Positions 9,220-16,616 of a stretch of 64,000 nucleotides of DNA are shown in pieces. A program made the translations under genes and the position numbers. Each line of letters begins with the position of its first letter. The first letter of the stretch is position 1. The notes beneath the pieces were generated by a model. The model saw only the letters and a program-made list of their open reading frames with translations, searched no databases and was not told where the DNA came from. The DNA is from Lachnospiraceae bacterium (lineage in GTDB: Bacteria > Bacillota > Clostridia > Lachnospirales > Lachnospiraceae), in the NCBI GenBank assembly GCA_030526195.1, contig JAUNDG010000001.1, positions 186,001-250,000 on the forward strand, read 5' to 3'.

Positions 9220-9397
9220 AAAGCGGACACGCGCAATACCCGCAGGGCACGATGTCCGCTTCGCTACTTGCTCGTGAACCGCAGCTACCTTCGGTAGCCC
9301 ATCAGCAGGGGCTTTTACCCCTGCTGATGCGAGCTTCCCCCGTAACCCCCGCTTAAGACTCTGCGTCTTTGAAGCGGGGGAATGCTCGCTGCAGTTC
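9220..9397 (-). repeat. Full-length four-hairpin dispersed repeat (copy in minus orientation)
   Basis: Read on the minus strand, the unit holds four successive stem-loops. Module 1 has a CCCCCGCTT...AAGCGGGGG stem. Module 2 is CATCAGCAGGGG paired with CCCCTGCTGATG. Module 3 is GCTACC-GAA-GGTAGC. Module 4 is AAGCGGACA...TGTCCGCTT. The same order occurs on the + strand at 20219-20377 and 47699-47865. The copy fills most of the 297-nt gap before the MgtC-like gene. Confidence 0.88.
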
Positions 9398-9484
9398 AAA
9401 GTCGCAGGGAATGAAGTAACGAGAGAGATTCTGCTAAGCGCGGGGAATTGTTTTCTGCCGTGTATTTTTTGAGGAGGTGACAAT

Positions 9485-10075
9485 ATGAGAATAACCGATG
9501 TTTTGATGCGATTTTTCTGCAGCTTCGAAGTTCAGGCTGTGATCCGAATGGCACTGGCGGCCATTTTTGGCTTCGTGATTGGTATGGAGCGTGAGAAGAA
9601 AGGTCGTCAGGCCGGGACTCGGACTCATGCGATTGTGTGCGTGGCCTCCTGTATGATCATGGTGGTGGCCATTTACCTTAACCGGAATTTCGGGACCGGG
9701 GATGTGGCGCGTCTGCCCGCTCAGGTTATCAGTGGGGTCGGTTTCCTCGGTGCCGGCACAATTCTTGTCACAAAGGATAATCGGATTCGTGGTCTCACCA
9801 CGGCCGCAGGCCTTTGGGCCTGCGCCTGTATGGGTGTTGCCGTAGGCTCCGGTTTCTATGCCGGTTCAGTTGGCGGCTTCCTGATCATCTTCCTCATTCT
9901 GCACTGCGGCAAATCAGATAAACTGGATGGCTACTGCAATGCACCGGACGGCGAAACCGGATGCCAATCAGAAGATGAAAATGAATGTCAACAAGAGGAC
10001 GAAACTGTAACTTTGTTGGAGCATGATGATGAAACCGGAAACATGCCGAAGCCTGATGATGCAACAGGCAACTAG
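9485..10075 (+). CDS. MgtC/SapB-family membrane protein with acidic tail
   Basis: This 196-residue protein has four to five hydrophobic helices (about residues 15-140) and the family signatures GMEREKKGRQAGTRTH and GVGFLGAGTIL. MgtC proteins affect magnesium homeostasis and membrane energetics. A GAGGTG ribosome binding site precedes ATG 9485. The usual C-terminal ACT-like domain is absent. Instead residues ~150-196 form an acidic low-complexity tail with DDETGN/DDATGN-type repeats. The frame is closed by TAG at 10073-10075, but the same acidic composition continues in frame for another 30 codons (see next entry), so this may be a nonsense-shortened form. Confidence 0.88.
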   Translation: MRITDVLMRFFCSFEVQAVIRMALAAIFGFVIGMEREKKGRQAGTRTHAIVCVASCMIMVVAIYLNRNFGTGDVARLPAQVISGVGFLGAGTILVTKDNRIRGLTTAAGLWACACMGVAVGSGFYAGSVGGFLIIFLILHCGKSDKLDGYCNAPDGETGCQSEDENECQQEDETVTLLEHDDETGNMPKPDDATGN

Positions 10076-10168
10076 TCGGAGCATGTCCCGGACGACGAAT
10101 CGGAAGATGAGCCGGATGAGGAGGGCGAAAAAGTGCCCGATGAAAATTCCGGCAAACCTTCAACTTGA
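10076..10168 (+). other. In-frame continuation of the MgtC tail beyond the TAG stop
   Basis: After TAG 10073 the same frame reads on for 30 codons to TGA 10166. It keeps the acidic, Pro-Asp-rich repeat style of the tail (for example VPDDESEDEPDEEGEKVPDE). This points to a recent stop mutation, a sequencing error or stop-codon readthrough. Confidence 0.6.
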
Positions 10169-10195
10169 TAATAATTATAGTTATGTAAATAATTG

Positions 10196-10240
10196 CCCCG
10201 GAAACAAGGCTGTAGGCCTTGTTCCGGGGATCTTTTTTTC
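10196..10240 (+). terminator. Rho-independent terminator after the MgtC gene
   Basis: The stem CCCCGGAAACAAGGC pairs with GCCTTGTTCCGGGG with one bulge, then a run of seven T follows. Confidence 0.92.
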
Positions 10241-10255
10241 TCTTGAACGGCCGGT

Positions 10256-10420
10256 TTCCCTGATGTTGGGCAAGAATACAGGGAATCAGGGAAGCCGGCG
10301 GGCTGTAGAGGGGAAAGCTTCCCTGATGTTGGGCAAGAATACAGGGAATCAGGGAAGCCGACGGCATGGCGAGAGGCCAACTTCCCTGAGATAGGGCAAG
10401 AATACGGGATTCCAGGGAAC
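10256..10420. repeat. Tandem array of three 63-nt hairpin repeats
   Basis: Copies begin at 10256, 10319 and 10382 (last one shortened and diverged). Each contains TTCCCTGAT and its reverse complement ATCAGGGAA flanking the conserved centre GTTGGGCAAGAATACAGGG. Between hairpins lie unrelated ~22-nt stretches. From 10421 to 10686 nothing further is recognised. Confidence 0.85.
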
Positions 10421-10686
10421 CGAAGCTGGTCAGGGCGGGAGGTTCAGGACGGGGACAGGATTGGCATACAAATAATAAATTAGGGGGTTCCATTTTACTA
10501 AAAACCTGATATAATTCACTTTAATACATTAAATAATAAAAGTTAACGGTGGCACGAACCTTGTACATCGATGCATTGGGCTCGCTTGAAATGAGGATGG
10601 TGTTGCTTCACATGCCTCGCTCGAAAGCATGAGGGGGCTGGTGCATGAGGCTTCCACTCCCGCCGCCGTCAGGAAAGGACTTTATC

Positions 10687-11664
10687 ATGGAAAAACAGCT
10701 CGAACAATTAATGGCTTTCAGAAAAGAGATTCGCGTCGTGGACGCGACGCTGCGGGACGGCGGTCTTTGCAACGACTTTTATTTTACTGACGAGTTTGCT
10801 CGAGCTCTTTATCAGACCAATAAAAAAGCCGGTGTGGATATCATGGAATTCGGCTACAAGGCTTCAAAGGATATGTTTGATGAAAGCAAGTTTGGCCCCT
10901 GGAAATTCTGCGATGACGAAGCCATTCGTCGCATCGTCGGTGAAAAAGAAGGTGGTCCGGAAATTGCCGTCATGGCTGACGTTGGCCGGACAGATTTCCG
11001 TCGGGACATCCTGCCGAAGGATGAAAGCCCCATCGATATGATCCGGGTGGCCTGCTACATCCATCAGATTCCCGGTGCCATCGAAATGATCGAGGACGCC
11101 AAGAAGAAAGGCTACAAGACAAGTTGCAACATCATGGCCATTTCCACCAATCAGGAAGCCGATATCCGCGTAGCCCTGAATCTTCTGGGGCAGTCACCGG
11201 TGGATGTCATTTATATTGTAGACAGCTACGGTTCTCTTTATCCGGAAGCCATGGAACGTCTTTGTGATGTTTACAAGAGTGTGGCCCACAAGTACGGCAA
11301 GGAACTGGGTATCCATGCTCACAACAATATGCAGATGGCTTTCGCCAACACAGCCGAAGCCTGCGGTGACGGCATCAACTATCTGGATGCCACTTACAAC
11401 GGCATGGGCCGCGGCGCCGGCAACTGCGCCATGGAACTTCTGTTAGGCTTCCTGCGGAATCCCAAATACAGAGAATATGAGGTTTTCCGCTTCATCCAGG
11501 ATCACATCATCCCGCTGAAAGAGCAGGGGGTTGTCTGGGGTTATGATCTTCAGTACCTGGCCACCGGTCTTCTTAATCAGCATCCCCGCAGTGCCATCGC
11601 CTTCACAAAGGATGGCCGCAAGGATTACGGCGATTTCTATCACGAACTGATCAACATTGATTGA
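10687..11664 (+). CDS. DRE-TIM metallolyase (HMG-CoA lyase/4-hydroxy-2-oxovalerate aldolase-like)
   Basis: This 325-residue TIM barrel starts with VVDATLRDGG, in which Asp and Arg match the DRE metal/catalytic motif. It carries the metal-ligand segment HAHNNMQ and the helix NGMGRGAGN typical of the HMGL-like superfamily. ATG 10687 follows AGGAAAGGA at 7-nt spacing. Family enzymes perform divalent-metal-dependent C-C bond cleavage or condensation on keto acids. This stand-alone 'aldolase catalytic domain' subgroup has no assigned substrate, and the neighbours give no pathway hint. A terminator follows. Confidence 0.87.
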   Translation: MEKQLEQLMAFRKEIRVVDATLRDGGLCNDFYFTDEFARALYQTNKKAGVDIMEFGYKASKDMFDESKFGPWKFCDDEAIRRIVGEKEGGPEIAVMADVGRTDFRRDILPKDESPIDMIRVACYIHQIPGAIEMIEDAKKKGYKTSCNIMAISTNQEADIRVALNLLGQSPVDVIYIVDSYGSLYPEAMERLCDVYKSVAHKYGKELGIHAHNNMQMAFANTAEACGDGINYLDATYNGMGRGAGNCAMELLLGFLRNPKYREYEVFRFIQDHIIPLKEQGVVWGYDLQYLATGLLNQHPRSAIAFTKDGRKDYGDFYHELINID

Positions 11665-11795
11665 TCAGAGTGGTTGGTTTTCGGAAATGGGGTTTCGCGC
11701 TCCTGGGAACTGTGCTTGACAAGCCTGCAACGAAGCGGACAGGGCACCCTGTGGATTAAATATTTCCAATCAAAAATAAATAGCTTTGAAAAAAC

Positions 11796-11838
11796 AGAAG
11801 GACTGTGGACCGCTCAAAATCCGGAGTCCTTCTTTTTG
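11796..11838 (+). terminator. Rho-independent terminator after the aldolase gene
   Basis: AGAAGGACT pairs perfectly with AGTCCTTCT, followed by TTTT. The rest of 11665-12083 has a fragment resembling hairpin module 4 near 11735 and no gene. Confidence 0.88.
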
Positions 11839-12083
11839 TTGGTGACGACTGATAGGATGATACAGAGACTTGTGCTCAGGAGTGGGAAGAGAACTGTGAT
11901 GCTCGAACCTGCCGTGAAGCGCAGCATGCCTTCCGGGCTATGAGAATATCTGTATTTGCAAGACCTCAGCGGGAAAATACCGCACGAAGGGTGAATCCGA
12001 ACCGATTTTGTCGTATACTGGTTGAGAAGGACACAGAGGGTGACTCTGGGTCTTTCTTGACTTATAGCAAAGGTTATTCTGTT

Positions 12084-13856
12084 ATGTCTTATAGAGTAAG
12101 AAAAAGATCCACAAAACTGATCCATCAGGTGCTTGGCAAGCTGGTGATCGGCGATGCGTCATCCCGTATCGGCGCTTTGCTGGTCACACTGATCGATTCG
12201 ATCATCGCCGCACGATTCGTCGGGGTGCAGGCGATTCCCGCAATCGCTTTGGTGGTGCCGGTTATTCAATGCATGACCATCGTGCAGGACTTCTTTCTGA
12301 GCGGAACCACACAGGTTCTCATTACGTATAAGAGTCAGGGTCAGAATCGTGAAGCCAATCGAGCCTTTGCGGCGATACTGACTAATATTGTGGGTGTTTA
12401 CGCGGTGATGTGCGGCATCCTTTTTGTGGTCAGCCGGCCGTTATTCGGGTTTTTTACACAGGATGCGACACTAATCTCAGACAGCTTCGCCTATCTGCTG
12501 CCCATGCTGATTCTGGAACCGATCAATATCGGTGGTTATTGTCTGGAAAGAGGGTTTCGGACAGACGGGCGCTTCAGCTTCTTCGGGATGCGGATGGTCA
12601 TCACCAATATCCTGAACATTCTGTTTTCTCTGTGTGCCGTGCTTGTCTTTAAAGGCGGTATCTTCAGTATCAGCCTGGCCTCCTGTCTGGCCGGTTTCTT
12701 TGGCTACTGCTGGAGTCTGACGCATATTTTCAGTCAGAAATGCACCACTAAACCGGATTTTGAGGTGTTAAAGCACCGGAAAGAGTATGTGGGCTATATA
12801 AAGGAAGAAGTGTCTCTGGGGTATATTTACCTTTTTGAGGATAGTCTGAATGCGGTCAGTTCCATCATCATCAACAAGGCCTACCTGGTATGCGGCGGGA
12901 CTGTGGCATTAGCCGCCATCGGGATCTGTACATCCGTAAACAGCCTGTTTTACAGTCTGACCCAGACCATCGACGGGGCGGCCAAGTGTCTGCTTAATAT
13001 GTTCTTTGTGGACAGGGACGAGAAAGGCTTTTCTCTGACCTTTCACTCTGCGGTGAAGGCTCAGGCCTATGTCAGCCTGCTTATCTTTGCCATCGTTAAT
13101 GCCGGGGCTTATGGCATCGGGCTTTTCTATAACCTGGAGCCGGGGGTCATGATGAATACCTTCCGCCTGTGTCTTTTTCTCACATCGATGACCGCCATCA
13201 TGCTGTGTTACGCGAATCTTAACGAGTACTTCCTGCTGACGGTCAATCGCGTGAAACAGGCGACGTATCTTTCGGTGGCCGGGAACAGTCTCCTGATCCT
13301 GGCGGGACTTATTGGTCTTGCCGGTATTTCTTTCAGCCTTCTGCTGATCCTCCAGTTGGTGGGGACAGCCGTGGTGCTGCTTGCCGGCAGCCGCTACATT
13401 TCCTTTATCAGACCGCAGCTTTTCAACGGTAAATGTCCGGATGTTTACGCCTGTTCCTATACCCTTGATGAAGTGGCCACCGTTAATGTCAGCCGGGATG
13501 TGGCGGATCATCTGACACCGGTCATCCCGCGATCGGAAATGGTGCTGAAAGCTTCTTTACTGGTTGAAGAGTGCAATAAGCTGATTCGATATGTCAACCG
13601 GGATAATCCGCAACCTATTTTCGTGGATCTTCGCGTGACGGTTGCCGAGGATCGGTGCATCATCACCTTGATCGATACCGGCAAGATCTTCGACCCGGTG
13701 AGTCGTATCGAACGGGGCGAGGTCTGGGAAGAGTTTGAAATGAATCGTCGGATTCTGACGAAAATGGCTCATGAGTCCACCTATTCCCGCATCGTGGATG
13801 TGAATCTGTCTCATCTGGTTTTGCCTTTGTCACAGGAAATACATGAAAAAGATTAA
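12084..13856 (+). CDS. MATE-like transporter fused to an RsbW-type ATPase domain
   Basis: This is a 590-residue protein. Residues ~15-445 have about twelve hydrophobic helices with the MATE/MOP fold pattern (for example GDASSRIGALLVTLIDSIIAARFVG). After residue ~455 comes a soluble domain resembling GHKL-type anti-sigma/serine kinases: LLVEECNKLIRYVNRDNPQPI looks like the N-box, and ITLIDTGKIFDP the G1-like box. ATG 12084 is preferred because the preceding 48 in-frame codons show no membrane or family pattern. The domain pairing suggests a transporter or flippase controlled by nucleotide binding. Its stop overlaps the next gene by 14 nt, so translation is probably coupled. MATE part secure, ATPase part likely. 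Confidence 0.85.
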   Translation: MSYRVRKRSTKLIHQVLGKLVIGDASSRIGALLVTLIDSIIAARFVGVQAIPAIALVVPVIQCMTIVQDFFLSGTTQVLITYKSQGQNREANRAFAAILTNIVGVYAVMCGILFVVSRPLFGFFTQDATLISDSFAYLLPMLILEPINIGGYCLERGFRTDGRFSFFGMRMVITNILNILFSLCAVLVFKGGIFSISLASCLAGFFGYCWSLTHIFSQKCTTKPDFEVLKHRKEYVGYIKEEVSLGYIYLFEDSLNAVSSIIINKAYLVCGGTVALAAIGICTSVNSLFYSLTQTIDGAAKCLLNMFFVDRDEKGFSLTFHSAVKAQAYVSLLIFAIVNAGAYGIGLFYNLEPGVMMNTFRLCLFLTSMTAIMLCYANLNEYFLLTVNRVKQATYLSVAGNSLLILAGLIGLAGISFSLLLILQLVGTAVVLLAGSRYISFIRPQLFNGKCPDVYACSYTLDEVATVNVSRDVADHLTPVIPRSEMVLKASLLVEECNKLIRYVNRDNPQPIFVDLRVTVAEDRCIITLIDTGKIFDPVSRIERGEVWEEFEMNRRILTKMAHESTYSRIVDVNLSHLVLPLSQEIHEKD

Positions 13857-14382
13857 TTTTGACAATCTGAAGACGGCCCCTGCTGATGTGGTCATTCTCG
13901 GGGCTAAGCTCTTTGATGACGGCTCGATTCCGCCGATTCTGTCAAGCCGCCTGAAAGCGGCAGCGGCCATGTGGCAGATAAGGTCTGACCTGACCTTTTA
14001 TCTTGTCGGCGACATCGACGACACAAAGGCCATGCAGACCGCACTTCTTGAGGACTATCATCTGCCTTCAGATGCTTTGCGCAGTTGTCCGAAGGGGACC
14101 ACAACCTTTGCGGCGCTGAAGGCCTGCCTTGAGGACCTGAAACTATCATCGGTGCTGCTTCTGACAAGCACCTTTCATCAAAAGCGCGCAGCCTATATCG
14201 CCGGGCGATTGGGCCTCCATTATGAGATGTTCGATATGACGCTCTTTGAGACGGTCGACAATCATTACTATGACAGACGGGAGCAGCTGGCCATGGTGAA
14301 AGCCCGGTTTGAGACAGGGCTCTATCGTCTCAGAAGACGAGCCGCCCAAAAGGCCGGTGCCGCCGGTAAAAAGCCGTTATGA
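13843..14382 (+). CDS. DUF218 (YdcF/SanA-type) protein
   Basis: This 179-residue protein shows the DUF218 pattern: VVILGAKLFDDGSIPPILSSRLKAA at the start, a GDIDDTKAM acidic motif, and LLTSTFHQKRAAYIAGRLG with the conserved S/T-H-R cluster. DUF218 members are linked to cell-envelope maturation and vancomycin susceptibility, with unknown chemistry. No N-terminal membrane anchor is present, unlike SanA, so it is likely cytosolic. The 14-nt overlap with the MATE-ATPase gene argues for a shared role. Confidence 0.8.
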   Translation: MKKINFDNLKTAPADVVILGAKLFDDGSIPPILSSRLKAAAAMWQIRSDLTFYLVGDIDDTKAMQTALLEDYHLPSDALRSCPKGTTTFAALKACLEDLKLSSVLLLTSTFHQKRAAYIAGRLGLHYEMFDMTLFETVDNHYYDRREQLAMVKARFETGLYRLRRRAAQKAGAAGKKPL

Positions 14383-14510
14383 GGCAGCGCTGCAACATGC
14401 GGGTTGAAACATCAGGGTAAAAATAGTGGCGCAAATCAGCCGGTGAAAAAGTGAAACCCTCACTTCTGTGTTATACTGTGAGCGACAGAAAATTTTTGAA
14501 GGAGCTAACA

Positions 14511-15332
14511 ATGGCAACAGCAGGACCTGCCTCCCGGGGGCTGAATCGTGACATGATCAAAATGGTGGCCATGCTCACCATGCTGGTGAATCATGCCGCC
14601 TCAGCACTTCTGCCCGAGGGGACGCTTCTGCAGGAAATCCTCCGGGACATCGGCTATTTTACCGCGCCGGTCATGTGCTGTTTTCTGGTGGAGGGATACC
14701 GCTACACCCGCTCCCTCAAAGCCTACGGCACCCGCCTTCTGATATTTGCGGTGCTGTCCCAGCTCCCCTATCAGCTGGCCCTGTCCCCCGGCGGCCTGTG
14801 GGATTTCCGGGGCTTCAATATGATGGTGTCGCTCCTTTTGTGCCTGCTCATCATTGTCATCAACAAGCAGGTGGCGGACCGCCATGCCCGCCTGGTGCTC
14901 ATCATTTTGTGCATCGTGCTGGGCTGCTATTGTGACTGGAGTATCTCCGCCGCGCTTTACGTGCTCCTGTTTTTATATTATGAAAATGACGCTGCCGGGC
15001 GCCTCAAGGCTTTCTCTTTTGGCGCTGCGATTATTTTCGTGGAGCATACCTTAATGAAATGGGATGTCCTGGTCACGGCCGGACGGCAAGCCGCCGCCAT
15101 GTCTTTGAGTCAGGAGGCAGCGCCCGGTCTTCTGACCTATCTGCCCGAGGCATTGCTGTCGGGAATCGGCGCGGCCATCATGCCGCTGTTGGCGGGCTTT
15201 GTGATGGTGTCTGCCTATAACGGGCAGCGGGCCGCCTGTTCACCTCGAATGCGGCAGGTGCTCAAATGGGGCTTTTACATCTTTTATCCGGCCCATTTAT
15301 TGGTCCTGGGACTCATGCGCTTCGCCGCGTAG
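14511..15332 (+). CDS. TraX-like membrane protein (putative acetyltransferase fold)
   Basis: The protein is 273 residues with about eight hydrophobic helices. The N-terminus, GLNRDMIKMVAMLTMLVNHAA, matches the TraX family, including the conserved His in a helix end (MLVNH). ATG 14511 follows GAAGGAGCTAACA, an excellent ribosome binding site; the upstream in-frame ATG 14451 lacks one. TraX of F plasmid N-acetylates pilin. Chromosomal Firmicute versions probably acylate other surface molecules. No conjugation gene is nearby. Confidence 0.85.
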   Translation: MATAGPASRGLNRDMIKMVAMLTMLVNHAASALLPEGTLLQEILRDIGYFTAPVMCCFLVEGYRYTRSLKAYGTRLLIFAVLSQLPYQLALSPGGLWDFRGFNMMVSLLLCLLIIVINKQVADRHARLVLIILCIVLGCYCDWSISAALYVLLFLYYENDAAGRLKAFSFGAAIIFVEHTLMKWDVLVTAGRQAAAMSLSQEAAPGLLTYLPEALLSGIGAAIMPLLAGFVMVSAYNGQRAACSPRMRQVLKWGFYIFYPAHLLVLGLMRFAA

Positions 15333-15379
15333 GACGATACGGGCACATTCGGTCATTCTCAAAGCGCGTGTTAGAAAGT

Positions 15380-15422
15380 GAACCGGACATCGTGCCCTGC
15401 GGGTATTGCGAGTGTCCGTTTT
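15380..15422. repeat. Hairpin repeat module 4 (decayed copy)
   Basis: It begins AACCGGACATCGTGCCC and ends GAGTGTCCGTT, matching module 4 with a few substitutions. The 5' arm's first bases co-vary with the 3' arm (AAC..GTT in place of AAG..CTT), so pairing is preserved. Confidence 0.7.
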
Positions 15423-15579
15423 ACTGGTGTGTTCTGAAAGATTATGGGAGGGCGGAAATACTGCCCATCCAATAGAAAAAGCGGGCCATGTTCCTCCTGG
15501 AAAAGCCCGTCACAGACTTGGATCATTAAGTCATATAATCGACTCAAGGGTCAGAAAAAAATAAATAAGGACGGTAGTT

Positions 15580-16314
15580 ATGGAAAAACTGTATCTGGTC
15601 ATACCGGCCTACAACGAACAAGATAATATCGCCCGCCTGGTGGAGGACTGGTACCCCGTGGCGGAGGCCCATACGGACGGTGCCACCTGCGAGGCCCGGC
15701 TGCTCATCGTCAATGACGGCAGCCGCGACGACACAGGGCGGATCCTGGATGAACTGGCCACCACCCGGCCGCTCCTGTCCGTGATTCACAAGAAAAACGG
15801 CGGTCACGGCCCGGCCATTTACCATGGGTATCAGATGGCTCTTGAGTCCGGCGCGGACTTCATTTTCCAGACAGACTCCGACGGCCAGACCCTGGCCTCG
15901 GAATTTGACACCTTCTGGCAGAACCGTCATGACTATGACATGCTCATCGGTCATCGCAAGGGCCGGAAGGATGGGTTTTCACGGAAATGTGTCTCCAAAG
16001 TGCTGGCGGCCGTGCTGCATTACTATTTTCACGTGAGGCTCGTGGACCCCAACACCCCCTTCCGTTTGATGAAACGGGAGGCCCTGGCGCCGTGCCTTGG
16101 CATCATTTCCGAAAATGAGCCCCTGACCAACGCACTGGTGAGTGCGTTGATGGTGAAAATGGGCCGGCGAGTCAAATGGCTGCCCATCACGTTCCGGGAA
16201 CGGCAGGGCGGCAAGAACAGCATTAACCTGAAACGCATTTTCCGCATCGGGCGGCGGGCCCTGCATGATTTTGCCGAGACGGCGAAGCGAGCCGAAACTG
16301 CATCAAAATCATAA
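15580..16314 (+). CDS. Family 2 glycosyltransferase (DPM1-like)
   Basis: This 244-residue GT-A fold enzyme has the nucleotide-sugar site VIPAYNEQDNI, the acidic NDGSRDDT motif and the metal-binding DSD in QTDSDGQT. Lacking C-terminal membrane helices, it is a soluble or peripherally bound enzyme like dolichol/polyprenyl-phosphate mannosyl- or glucosyltransferases. Substrates are not deducible. GGACGGTAG precedes ATG 15580. It stands next to the TraX-like gene but is separated by a hairpin repeat. Confidence 0.88.
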   Translation: MEKLYLVIPAYNEQDNIARLVEDWYPVAEAHTDGATCEARLLIVNDGSRDDTGRILDELATTRPLLSVIHKKNGGHGPAIYHGYQMALESGADFIFQTDSDGQTLASEFDTFWQNRHDYDMLIGHRKGRKDGFSRKCVSKVLAAVLHYYFHVRLVDPNTPFRLMKREALAPCLGIISENEPLTNALVSALMVKMGRRVKWLPITFRERQGGKNSINLKRIFRIGRRALHDFAETAKRAETASKS

Positions 16315-16380
16315 GGGGCAGTGTGCCGGCTCAGAGGCTGACTGCCGCAATGACAAATATAAAGATAGAAGAGGTACATC

Positions 16381-16608
16381 ATGACAAATCCGAAAGACGC
16401 ATTTAAGATCATGTCTTTATTTAATCAGTTCAAGGGACGCCATCCGAAGATCGTCCGTTTTATGACCCAGGAACTCATGGGCGGCGTGCCGGAGGGCACC
16501 ATTTTCGAAATCAGTATGACCCGGCCGGGTGAGGACACCATTTCCACCAATATGAAGGTGACGGCTGAGGACATTGAGCTTTTGCAGGAACTTAAAAATC
16601 TGCGTTGA
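16381..16608 (+). CDS. Small conserved-looking protein of unknown function (75 aa)
   Basis: No family is recognised. The protein is compact, with a basic N-terminal helix (NQFKGRHPKIVRFMTQ), a short beta-rich middle (TIFEISMTRPGE) and a C-terminal helix (AEDIELLQELKNL). GAGG is placed correctly before ATG 16381. It ends 8 nt before the GTPase-NYN gene, so the two are almost certainly co-transcribed. Confidence 0.72.
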   Translation: MTNPKDAFKIMSLFNQFKGRHPKIVRFMTQELMGGVPEGTIFEISMTRPGEDTISTNMKVTAEDIELLQELKNLR

Positions 16609-16616
16609 GGTGACTT

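Noticed and set aside
10256..10420. CRISPR-like array (three ~41-nt repeats with ~22-nt spacers)
   Set aside because: Only three units, the last degenerate; spacers too short; repeats are full hairpins like REP elements; no cas genes in the window.
9894..10493. 199-codon minus-strand frame containing in-frame repeats
   Set aside because: The repeats stay in frame only because the hairpin unit is 63 nt; it also covers the acidic tail of the MgtC gene and a terminator.
14511..15332. Part of a conjugative element because of TraX similarity
   Set aside because: No relaxase, coupling protein, integrase or attachment repeats nearby; chromosomal TraX-like genes are common in Firmicutes.
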